DNA of 20,199 nt from Lachnospiraceae bacterium (GTDB lineage Bacteria > Bacillota > Clostridia > Lachnospirales > Lachnospiraceae). The stretch's first letter is position 1; each line of letters begins with the position of its first letter. The translations under genes and the position numbers were made by a program. The notes beneath the pieces were generated by a model. It made no database searches. It was not told the DNA's origin and saw nothing but the letters and a program-made list of their open reading frames with translations. Below are positions 14,255 through 20,199 of this stretch, piece by piece. The stretch spans positions 1-20,199 of the forward strand of contig JABZIV010000035.1 in NCBI GenBank assembly GCA_015258095.1, given 5' to 3'.

Positions 14255-15405
14255 CGGTTCTCGCCGTCATACCATTCCAGGAAAGAGTGCTTCACCCCTT
14301 TATCTTTTAAACCGAGAATGGTCTGTTTGGAAACATTCTCGGTGGAACGGAAGATATTTTTCTCAATGTAGGGATTATTTTTCTTTAACTCTTGGATTAA
14401 CTTCTTGGTTTCCAGACGTTTAGAACTCGTTGTTCCGTCGGTATGACAGGTGGAACAGGTCTCCGTAAAACGGCAGGCACACTGAATGAAGTTCAGTTCA
14501 TTATAATCTCTCCAGTGTTTGATATCGTCTTCCCGCACGTAATAGAGAGGACGGATTAATTCCATTCCCGGGAAGTTCGTAGAATGGAGTTTGGGCATCA
14601 TGGCCTGGAACTGACCGCTGTACAACATCCCCATGAGAACGGTTTCGATGACATCATCGAAGTGGTGTCCCAAGGCGATTTTATTGCAGCCCAGCTCTTT
14701 GGCTTTAGAGTAAAGGGATCCTCTTCGCATTCTGGCACAGACATAGCAGGGGGAAGAGGGAATGCCGAAGACCGATTCAAAAATATCCGTCTGAAAAAAA
14801 GTTAAAGGGATATCAAGAAGCGTGGCATTCTCTTCAATGATTTTCCGGTTGTATGCATTGTAACCGGGATCCATACAGAGAAACTGTACAGAAAAAGGAA
14901 ACTTATTATGGCGCTTCAGTTCTTGAAAGAGCTTTGCCATAATCATAGAATCCTTTCCGCCGGATATGCAGACGCAGATTTTATCCCCCTCCGAAACGAG
15001 TTGGAAATCATTGATAGCCTTGGCAAACGGGGTAAAGATAGATTTTTTGAATTTTTTTCGGAGACTGCCTTCGATTTCTTTTCTGCGTTCAATTTTGGAA
15101 GACAGCTTAATTTTTTCCAGTACATAAGCACCGTACCCGCCATAGAGGTTTGCCACGGTGTAGCCTTTTTCGTGCAGTCGTTCGCCAAGTTCCCGGGAAA
15201 TGGTGCCATACTTGCAGTAAAGCAGATATGGTTTTTCCTTTGCTAATGGAATTTGTTCCTGCAATAAATCGGAAATTGCCATCCATTTTGCATTTTCAAT
15301 ATGTCCCAGCTCATATTCCGCTTCATCCCGGATGTCGAGCGGGATATAATTCTGATGTTCCTTTTGCAGCCACGCAACAGGGCTGATTTCTTTTAATTTA
15401 TCCAT
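14251..15405 (-). CDS. Rhodanese-TtcA-like PP-loop fusion (tRNA thiolation-type protein)
   Basis: This 384-residue protein fuses two sulfur-handling modules. Residues 1-100 are a rhodanese domain (PLDIRDEAEYELGHIENA) with the active-site loop CKYGTIS starting at C64. Residues 110-384 are a TtcA/TilS-superfamily adenylating domain with PP-loop SGGKDS (148-153), CYVCARMRRG (C220, C223), ALGHHFDDVIETVLM, and later cysteines C309, C311, C317 and C320 that could bind an iron-sulfur cluster. TtcA makes 2-thiocytidine 32 in tRNA; the rhodanese could deliver the sulfur, which is inference. ATG at 15405 is chosen over an in-frame start at 15531: the intervening 42 codons match no rhodanese sequence and consist of leader repeats, and AAGGA lies upstream of the ATG. 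Confidence 0.85.
   Translation of the reverse strand: MDKLKEISPVAWLQKEHQNYIPLDIRDEAEYELGHIENAKWMAISDLLQEQIPLAKEKPYLLYCKYGTISRELGERLHEKGYTVANLYGGYGAYVLEKIKLSSKIERRKEIEGSLRKKFKKSIFTPFAKAINDFQLVSEGDKICVCISGGKDSMIMAKLFQELKRHNKFPFSVQFLCMDPGYNAYNRKIIEENATLLDIPLTFFQTDIFESVFGIPSSPCYVCARMRRGSLYSKAKELGCNKIALGHHFDDVIETVLMGMLYSGQFQAMMPKLHSTNFPGMELIRPLYYVREDDIKHWRDYNELNFIQCACRFTETCSTCHTDGTTSSKRLETKKLIQELKKNNPYIEKNIFRSTENVSKQTILGLKDKGVKHSFLEWYDGENR
14311..14343. repeat. Perfect 10-bp inverted repeat near the 3' end of the rhodanese-TtcA gene
   Basis: ACCGAGAATG (14311-14320) and CATTCTCGGT (14334-14343) are exact complements around a 13-nt loop. It lies inside the minus-strand coding region and about 57 nt past the stop of the plus-strand kinase gene. 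It could end or stabilise the kinase transcript, but there is no clear T run on either strand. Confidence 0.5.
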
Positions 15406-15434
15406 CTGTGACGTTGTCCTTCTATAACGCAAGC

Positions 15435-15496
15435 TTTTTATGTGCAATCCTTTTATGTGCTGTCTTTTTATGTCTCTGTCTTTTTCTGTGCAATGC
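15435..15496 (-). repeat. Short tandem repeats in the rhodanese-TtcA mRNA leader
   Basis: Four imperfect units of 14-16 nt occur in a row (15435-15450, 15451-15464, 15465-15480, 15481-15496). On the plus strand each is close to TTTTTATGTGCAATC; on the transcript they read like GCACATAAAAAGACA. They fall between the predicted transcription start near 15501 and the Shine-Dalgarno. Confidence 0.65.
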
Positions 15497-15507
15497 TTTA
15501 AAGCCAC

Positions 15508-15513
15508 AGTATA
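15508..15513 (-). promoter_or_regulatory. Extended -10 promoter for the rhodanese-TtcA gene
   Basis: On the minus strand the sequence TATGCTATACT contains TATACT (15513-15508) with an upstream TGC, an extended -10 element. No good -35 is visible, as expected for that class. The start would be near 15501, giving a leader of about 95 nt. Confidence 0.5.
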
Positions 15514-15601
15514 GCATAAAATTTCTTGCATAAATTCTTTTCATTCGATATCCTACAGAAAGATTGGACTGTTTTTACAATAAAGGAAGAGAAGGTGTGC
15601 T

Positions 15602-15820
15602 ATGAACCCAATGGAAATGATGCAGTTTGCAAAGGACTGGGATAACTTTAAAAGGAATCATCCCAAAGTGGCAAGATTTTTATCGATAGAATTTGGAAAA
15701 GGTCTTCCGGAAGGCAGTATTCTGGAATTGAAAATCATGCGACCGGGGGAAGAAGAGAAAGTCGGCAATCTGCGTGTTTTGGCAGAAGATGAGAGCTTTG
15801 TACAGCGTTTTGTCAAGTGA
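15602..15820 (+). CDS. Small conserved-type hypothetical protein, 72 aa
   Basis: This is a soluble 72-residue protein beginning MNPMEMMQFAKDWDNFKRNH and ending in EDESFVQRFVK, with no membrane segment, cysteine or recognisable catalytic motif. A helical N-terminal half (residues 3-30) is followed by likely beta strands (SILELKIMRP, KVGNLRVLAE), a plausible small alpha/beta fold. GAAGG precedes the ATG by about 8 nt. It is a single gene read between two leftward genes. The upstream 196-bp gap holds the divergent promoter of the rhodanese-TtcA gene; a promoter on this strand is uncertain (an AT-rich TTTACAATAAA lies at 15574-15584). I do not recognise its function. Confidence 0.7.
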   Translation: MNPMEMMQFAKDWDNFKRNHPKVARFLSIEFGKGLPEGSILELKIMRPGEEEKVGNLRVLAEDESFVQRFVK

Positions 15821-15858
15821 TAACGGTCTCTTTAGCTCTTTTGTCCGTATCCTCGGGA

Positions 15859-17115
15859 CTATTCTGCCAGTGTGTTGATTTCTTTCTCCTCTATCTTGGA
15901 GAAGAGAATACGTTGTGTATGGTATAAGCCGTAATTTCCGGAGCAAAGATAACTTACTGCGATGGCCAGGATAAAATACGAAGAGGCTTGGAAGCCGAAG
16001 AGCTCAAAACAAATCAAAAGGGTAGCCAGTGGGCAGTTTGTCACACTGCAAAAAACGGAAGCCATACCGAGTGCGGCGGATAAGCCGGGATCCAGAGGAA
16101 GAAAGATTTGCAGTGCATTTCCCAGTGTTGCGCCGATATAGAGGGAAGGGACGATTTCCCCGCCCTGATAACCGCCGGAGAGAGATACTGCGGTAAAGAG
16201 AATCTTTAAAAAGAAAGCAAAGAAAAAGATGCGATAGCCGGGATGATTGATTGTTTTCACAATGATGCCCATTCCGGTACCGTTATAATCGGTGTTCCGA
16301 AGAAGAAAAGTGAAGAGGCTGACGATGGCGCCGCTCACGAGGATACGAACGAAACTGTTTTCGAAGTATTTCGTGAACAGTGCTTTTGTCTTATGGATGA
16401 TAAGAATAAACAGGATACTGACGAGGGAACCGATGACAGCAAGAAAAATTGTAGATAAAGCGCCTTTCCAGTGCATCTCGGGAATCATCCGGATGTGCAG
16501 TTCGGGTTCCGCAACATGAACAATGTGTTCAGCAAAGTAGTTGGCTACCAGCGCAGAGATGGTACAGGGCAGGAGTGCCGTATAATACATTGTTCCCACC
16601 GTGCAGATTTCCATGGCAAGAACTGCAGCGGCAAGGGGAGTTCCGAAGAGACCGGAGAAAGCGGCACTCATTCCGCAGAGCATGATGCGTCGTCTGTCTT
16701 TTTCCTTTAAGTGAAGGAACTTCCCAAGGCTTGCTCCCATAGAAGAACCTAACTGCAAAGCGGCTCCTTCTCTTCCGACGGAAGCGCCGAAGAGATGGGA
16801 AATGATACTGGCAAAGATGATGATCGGTGCCATGTAATAGGGAAGCGTATCTCCGTTTTGAATGGATTCCAAAACGAGATTCGTTCCTTTCGGATTTTTT
16901 ACGGAGAAGAAACGGTAGGAGAGCACAATCAGGATACCGGAAAGCGGCAGGAAAGCAATCAGAATCGGATGTGCTTCCCGTATTGCGGTAACAATCTGGA
17001 TACATTTCGCAAAATAAGCGGCAACGCTACCGACGATGCCGCCTGTGAGAAATCCGATTAGTAACCATTTTATTCCGTTTCCGTAAGTTAATTCCAGTTT
17101 TTTCTTCCAGTCCAT
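15859..17115 (-). CDS. ClC-family antiporter, probable fluoride/proton type (CLC-F)
   Basis: This 418-residue multi-pass membrane protein is a ClC transporter. It has the gating-glutamate motif GREG with E116 (SVGREGAALQLGSS). Two features point to the fluoride-exporting CLC-F clade rather than chloride exchangers. The first selectivity motif is GTNLVLESI (77-85) in place of GSGIP. The second anion-site region reads GGYQGGEIVPSLYIGATLGN (314-333) rather than a GxFxP with phenylalanine. CLC-F proteins expel fluoride in exchange for protons. This assignment is from remembered family motifs and is probable, not proven. No fluoride riboswitch is visible upstream. It starts 57 bp after the fructokinase stop with AAGGG before the ATG, so it may be co-transcribed with it. 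Confidence 0.88.
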   Translation of the reverse strand: MDWKKKLELTYGNGIKWLLIGFLTGGIVGSVAAYFAKCIQIVTAIREAHPILIAFLPLSGILIVLSYRFFSVKNPKGTNLVLESIQNGDTLPYYMAPIIIFASIISHLFGASVGREGAALQLGSSMGASLGKFLHLKEKDRRRIMLCGMSAAFSGLFGTPLAAAVLAMEICTVGTMYYTALLPCTISALVANYFAEHIVHVAEPELHIRMIPEMHWKGALSTIFLAVIGSLVSILFILIIHKTKALFTKYFENSFVRILVSGAIVSLFTFLLRNTDYNGTGMGIIVKTINHPGYRIFFFAFFLKILFTAVSLSGGYQGGEIVPSLYIGATLGNALQIFLPLDPGLSAALGMASVFCSVTNCPLATLLICFELFGFQASSYFILAIAVSYLCSGNYGLYHTQRILFSKIEEKEINTLAE

Positions 17116-17172
17116 TTTCTACCCTTTTATATTACCGTTTCCCGTACTACAGTTTATGTACGAAATAGTCCT

Positions 17173-18048
17173 TTATAATCCTTTTTTGGCATTGATTGCT
17201 AGCTGTAGACAACCCAAAACCCCCTGATTGTCATTGAGGCTTGCCGGAATGATGTAGTGGTCTAAATCGTCCAATTCTTTTGTTTTTAAATAGTGATTCA
17301 GCTGTTTCTTTACCTCTAGACGAATGAGAGGGAAGAGCTGTGCCTGATGCATCACACCGCCTCCGAGGATGATCCTTTCCGGACTCAGAGTCAGGATGAT
17401 ATTGGAGAGTGCCTGCCCGATATAATAGGCTTCCATCTCCCATACCAGAGGAACATCACTGAGTTTATCGGCTTTCTTACCGTATCGTGCCTCCATTGCC
17501 GGACCGGAAGCCATTCCTTCGAAGCAGTTTTTATGGAAAGGACAGTTCCCTCCGAAATGGTCTTTCTCATGAGGCACCAGAGCCATGTGTCCAAGCTCGG
17601 GGTGGAGCATTCCGTGGAGCAGCTTCCCGTTACTTAGTACACCTCCGCCGATACCGGTACCGATGGTGATATAGACGGCATTCTCGATACCGCGACTCGA
17701 GCCGTAAGAAACTTCTCCGAGCAGAGAACCGTTTACGTCGGTATCGAAACCGATGGGAATCGAAAGCGCTTTCCGGATGACGGGAACAATGGGGTAGTTC
17801 TGCCATGCAATCTTTGGGGTACTTGTGATGTAACCGTATGTTTCCGAGGAGGGGTGCAGGTCGATTGGACCAAAGCAGGCAATGCCGAGTGCAACAATGT
17901 CTTTCCCACGGAAAAAATCGATAATTTTAGGAATCGTTTCGTCGGGTGTCTTTGTAGGAATGGAAGTTTGCTCCACAATCTCTCCATTTTCCTTGCAAAT
18001 GCCGCAAATCATTTTTGTTCCACCAGCTTCTAAAGCACCGTACAGCAT
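17173..18048 (-). CDS. ROK-family fructokinase
   Basis: This cytoplasmic 291-residue kinase phosphorylates a free hexose, most likely fructose, with ATP. The fructokinase-type opening GALEAGGTKMICGI (4-17) is the phosphate-binding loop, with catalytic D104 in FDTDVNGSLLGE. The ATP site shows ITIGTGIGGGVLSNGKLLHG, and the ROK motif ELGH (151-154) is followed by the zinc ligands C169, H172 and C175 (NCPFHKNCFEGMASGP). A His in the zinc cluster is characteristic of the Bacillus YdhR/GmuE-type fructokinases. The start has GAGGGG 7-8 nt upstream. It is divergent from the amylosucrase gene, whose reaction releases fructose, which supports the substrate assignment. Confidence 0.9.
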   Translation of the reverse strand: MLYGALEAGGTKMICGICKENGEIVEQTSIPTKTPDETIPKIIDFFRGKDIVALGIACFGPIDLHPSSETYGYITSTPKIAWQNYPIVPVIRKALSIPIGFDTDVNGSLLGEVSYGSSRGIENAVYITIGTGIGGGVLSNGKLLHGMLHPELGHMALVPHEKDHFGGNCPFHKNCFEGMASGPAMEARYGKKADKLSDVPLVWEMEAYYIGQALSNIILTLSPERIILGGGVMHQAQLFPLIRLEVKKQLNHYLKTKELDDLDHYIIPASLNDNQGVLGCLQLAINAKKGL

Positions 18049-18384
18049 AATTTTCCCCTCTTCTTTAATACGAAGCGCACAAACATTCCGGAAAACTTGG
18101 ATTTTCCTGATGCGATTTCCTTTTTTGCTTCTTGTAGAATATTTAACGTATGTTTCTTAGTTTATATAAGCTGAGCGAAAATTGCAATATTTATGAAAAG
18201 ACGGGATAAGAAAAGATAGCTTGTTGTGCATTTTTTATTCGGTTATAATGAAGTGAACCGTTTCTGTCGGAATGAGGATAGAACAGGTTTATTCTCTTAA
18301 ATAATATATTATCTTAAAAAGAGTGTGTTCATTTTCTATATGTAAACTGTATTCAGTAAATCTTTTTATAAGGAGGAGTGCGGG
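18049..18384. other. Divergent intergenic region between fructokinase and amylosucrase
   Basis: This 336-bp region holds no gene. Contents seen: an inverted repeat GGAAAA/TTTTCC (18090-18095, 18102-18107) in the fructokinase leader; a possible promoter TTGTTG (18221-18226), 17 bp, TATAAT (18244-18249) reading toward amylosucrase; a palindrome GAACCGTTTC (18255-18264) at its predicted start; and a perfect 12-bp AT palindrome (18301-18312). The fructokinase promoter on the minus strand is not clear. Confidence 0.6.
18221..18264 (+). promoter_or_regulatory. Promoter and LacI-type operator candidate for amylosucrase
   Basis: TTGTTG (18221-18226) and TATAAT (18244-18249), 17 bp apart, predict a start near 18256. 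GAACCGTTTC (18255-18264) is palindromic at 8 of 10 positions around a central CG, the usual look of LacI-family (including sucrose repressor) or CcpA-like operators, and covers the start site. It is not a full match to the cre consensus. The regulator gene is not in the window. Confidence 0.45.
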
Positions 18385-20199
18385 ATGAAAGAGGCGGTGG
18401 ATTGTCAGAAAGAGAACGTGCGGGAAAAGGCCAAGGAAGCGTATCAAAATAGGCTCAAGCATCATTATGACGAAATGAAGTGGCTGTACCATGAACTCTA
18501 TCGTTGTGCGGAGGAAGCTTTTCAGGCTTTTCTGGATTTGTTAGAAAAATATGCCCTTTCCCGTGAAGAAGATTTACTCCTGTTGGATGAAGAAAGAATG
18601 GCGGACCCGAAATGGTATAAGCAAAATGATCGTATTGGAACTCTTCTTTATGTGAACAATTTTGCCGATACAATAAAGGGAGTGGAGAAACATCTCGGCT
18701 ATTTAAAGGAAAGCGGATTCAATTATTTGCAAATCATGCCTATTCTGGAAAGCCCGAAAGAGAAGTCGGATGGCGGCTATGCTGTGTCGGATTACAGGAA
18801 GGTACAGGCGGAACTCGGCACGATGAAGGATTTGCGCTCTCTTACGAAGGCCTGCCATACGGAAGGGATGATTGTCGGTCTGGATTTTGTGATGAATCAT
18901 ACCTCAGAGGAACATGAGTGGGCAAAACGGGCCAGACAGGGAGAAAAAGAATTTCAGGATTACTATTTTATCTTTGATGATTGGAACATTCCGAATGAAT
19001 TCGAAAAAACAGTGCCGCAAGTCTTTCCGGAATCGGCACCCGGAAATTTCACTTATGATGAGAGTATGCACAAGGTGGTCATGACCACGTTCTATCCCTA
19101 TCAGTGGGATCTCAATTATACGAATCCGAAAGTATTCAATGCGATGCTGGAAAATGTACTTTATCTTTGTAATATGGGAACGGATATTTTCCGTCTGGAT
19201 GCCGTACCGTATATCTGGAAGAAACTAGAGACCAGTTGTAGAAATCTTCCGGAAGTACATACCATTGTCCGCCTCTTTCGTATGGCAATGGAGGTGGTGG
19301 CACCCGGAGTGCTACTGCTCGGAGAAGTCGTGATGGAACCGAAGAAGGTGATGCCTTATTTCGGGACGGAAGAGAAACCCGAATGCCAGCTGCTTTATAA
19401 TGTGACGACCATGGCAAGTACCTGGCATACGCTTGCAACGCAGGATACCAGACTCCTGCAACATCAGCTCGGACAGGTCTTTGCCCTTCCGAAAGATAAG
19501 ATTTTTCTCAATTATCTTCGTTGTCATGATGACATTGGCTGGGGACTGGACTACGATTTTCTTCGGAATTTCGGCATGGAAGAAGTACCGCACAAGGCTT
19601 TCCTCAATGCCTATTATCGCGGATTCTCGGATTTTTCAGAGTCGAGGGGGGAACTTTACAACGATGATCCCCTGCATGGAGATGCCAGACTCTGCGGTAC
19701 GACAGCATCTTTTTCGGGAATCGAAGAGGGAAGAAAAGAAGAGGACCCGGAAAAGATAGCGCGTGCCATCCGCCTGGATATCATGTTGCATGCCTTTTTG
19801 CTCAGTCAGTCCGGAATCCCCGTCCTGTATTCTGGGGACGAGATTGCCATGGAGAATGATTACTCCTATCATGATGATCCGCTGAAGCAGGTGGATTCCC
19901 GCTATTTGCATAGGGGAAAGTTCCCTTGGGATAAGGAGAAAAAGAAGAAGAAAAAGGGCAGTATAGAGGAGAGAGTATATTCCGGCATCCTTCGTCTCGA
20001 ACAGCTACGAAGGAAGAACAGAGCCTTTTCCAGCCTTGCGGATACCTGGATACTGGATGCCAAGAATAATCATATTCTGGCTTTTGGAAGGTATTATGAG
20101 GGAGAAAAGATTCTTTGCTTTTATAACTTCTCCATGTTTGACGAGATTGCGTATGTGAATGAAGTGGAAGATTACAAGGATATGCTCAGCGGGGAGAAG
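18385..20199 (+). CDS. Amylosucrase (GH13_4), C-terminus beyond window
   Basis: Amylosucrase transfers glucose from sucrose to an alpha-1,4-glucan and releases fructose. The frame is open for all 605 codons to the window end, so only the last few dozen residues of a roughly 630-650 residue protein are missing. There is no signal peptide, so it is cytoplasmic. After a helical N-domain the catalytic barrel shows FADTIKGVEKHLGYL, DGGYAVSDYRKV, FVMNHTSEEHEWA, QWDLNYTNPKVFNAML, the nucleophile D272 (FRLDAVPYIWKK), acid/base E314 (LGEVVM), and H381-D382 in LRCHDDIGWGLD. These match amylosucrase rather than amylase or sucrose phosphorylase. ATG 18385 follows AGGAGG (18371-18376) 8 nt upstream. A sucrose hydrolase of the same subfamily cannot be excluded. 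Confidence 0.92.
   Translation, partial: MKEAVDCQKENVREKAKEAYQNRLKHHYDEMKWLYHELYRCAEEAFQAFLDLLEKYALSREEDLLLLDEERMADPKWYKQNDRIGTLLYVNNFADTIKGVEKHLGYLKESGFNYLQIMPILESPKEKSDGGYAVSDYRKVQAELGTMKDLRSLTKACHTEGMIVGLDFVMNHTSEEHEWAKRARQGEKEFQDYYFIFDDWNIPNEFEKTVPQVFPESAPGNFTYDESMHKVVMTTFYPYQWDLNYTNPKVFNAMLENVLYLCNMGTDIFRLDAVPYIWKKLETSCRNLPEVHTIVRLFRMAMEVVAPGVLLLGEVVMEPKKVMPYFGTEEKPECQLLYNVTTMASTWHTLATQDTRLLQHQLGQVFALPKDKIFLNYLRCHDDIGWGLDYDFLRNFGMEEVPHKAFLNAYYRGFSDFSESRGELYNDDPLHGDARLCGTTASFSGIEEGRKEEDPEKIARAIRLDIMLHAFLLSQSGIPVLYSGDEIAMENDYSYHDDPLKQVDSRYLHRGKFPWDKEKKKKKKGSIEERVYSGILRLEQLRRKNRAFSSLADTWILDAKNNHILAFGRYYEGEKILCFYNFSMFDEIAYVNEVEDYKDMLSGEK

Noticed and set aside
15406..15531. N-terminal extension of the rhodanese-TtcA protein to an in-frame start at 15531
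   Set aside because: The extension would begin upstream of the extended -10 box and would translate the tandem repeats; it has no ribosome site and no resemblance to a targeting signal.
17116..17172. Possible fluoride riboswitch ahead of the ClC gene
   Set aside because: The 57-nt gap is too short and lacks the conserved GGNGATGG start and pseudoknot elements; only a weak CGTAC/GTACG pair is seen.
18255..18268. Palindrome read as a full CcpA cre site
   Set aside because: The spacing around the central CG does not fit the 14-base cre consensus; kept only as a generic LacI-type operator candidate.

Overview
The window reads as a chromosomal segment of a low-to-mid GC Firmicute, most likely a Lachnospiraceae member (an Oribacterium-like oral clostridium would fit, but the species is an inference). 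The reasons are strong AGGAGG-type ribosome sites, frequent TTG/GTG starts, consensus sigma-A promoters, and gene neighbourhoods typical of Clostridia: asp23-fakA-recG-rsmD-coaD and dgt-dnaG-trmK-nif3.

Layout. 1-420: the 5' end of an insertion sequence pointing leftward, with the first 101 codons of its transposase. 450-6417: a rightward housekeeping run (Asp23-family protein, FakA, RecG, RsmD, CoaD, and a coiled-coil protein with six 11-residue repeats). 6436-6688: a perfect-consensus promoter, a tRNA-Pro(CGG) gene and a strong terminator. 6704-8056: an NSS/SLC6-type sodium-coupled transporter that begins 15 nt after that terminator. 8096-12581: dgt, dnaG, trmK and nif3; rpoD, which often lies between dnaG and trmK in related genomes, is not here, and a 31-nt-period tandem repeat fills the trmK-nif3 gap. 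12599-14254: a TGS-domain nucleoside (uridine-type) kinase. Its stop codon overlaps that of the convergent gene 14251-15405, a rhodanese fused to a TtcA-like PP-loop protein, whose mRNA leader carries short tandem repeats. 15602-15820: a small hypothetical protein. 15859-18048: a leftward pair, a ClC antiporter with fluoride-type (CLC-F) motifs and a ROK fructokinase. 18385-20199 (open at the window edge): an amylosucrase read rightward, divergent from the fructokinase.

How it fits together. Most of the window is core metabolism: fatty-acid activation (FakA), replication and repair (DnaG, RecG), nucleotide pools (Dgt), tRNA/rRNA modification (RsmD, TrmK, TtcA-like) and CoA synthesis. The right end is accessory sucrose metabolism. 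Amylosucrase would turn sucrose into alpha-1,4-glucan plus fructose, and the divergent fructokinase would phosphorylate the released fructose. The 336-bp region between them holds a promoter with a LacI-type palindrome at its predicted start site. I found no clearly new multi-gene system. The points most worth a second look are the terminator-to-RBS junction before the transporter, the two non-coding tandem-repeat leaders, the missing rpoD, the CLC-F assignment and the divergent sucrose pair.
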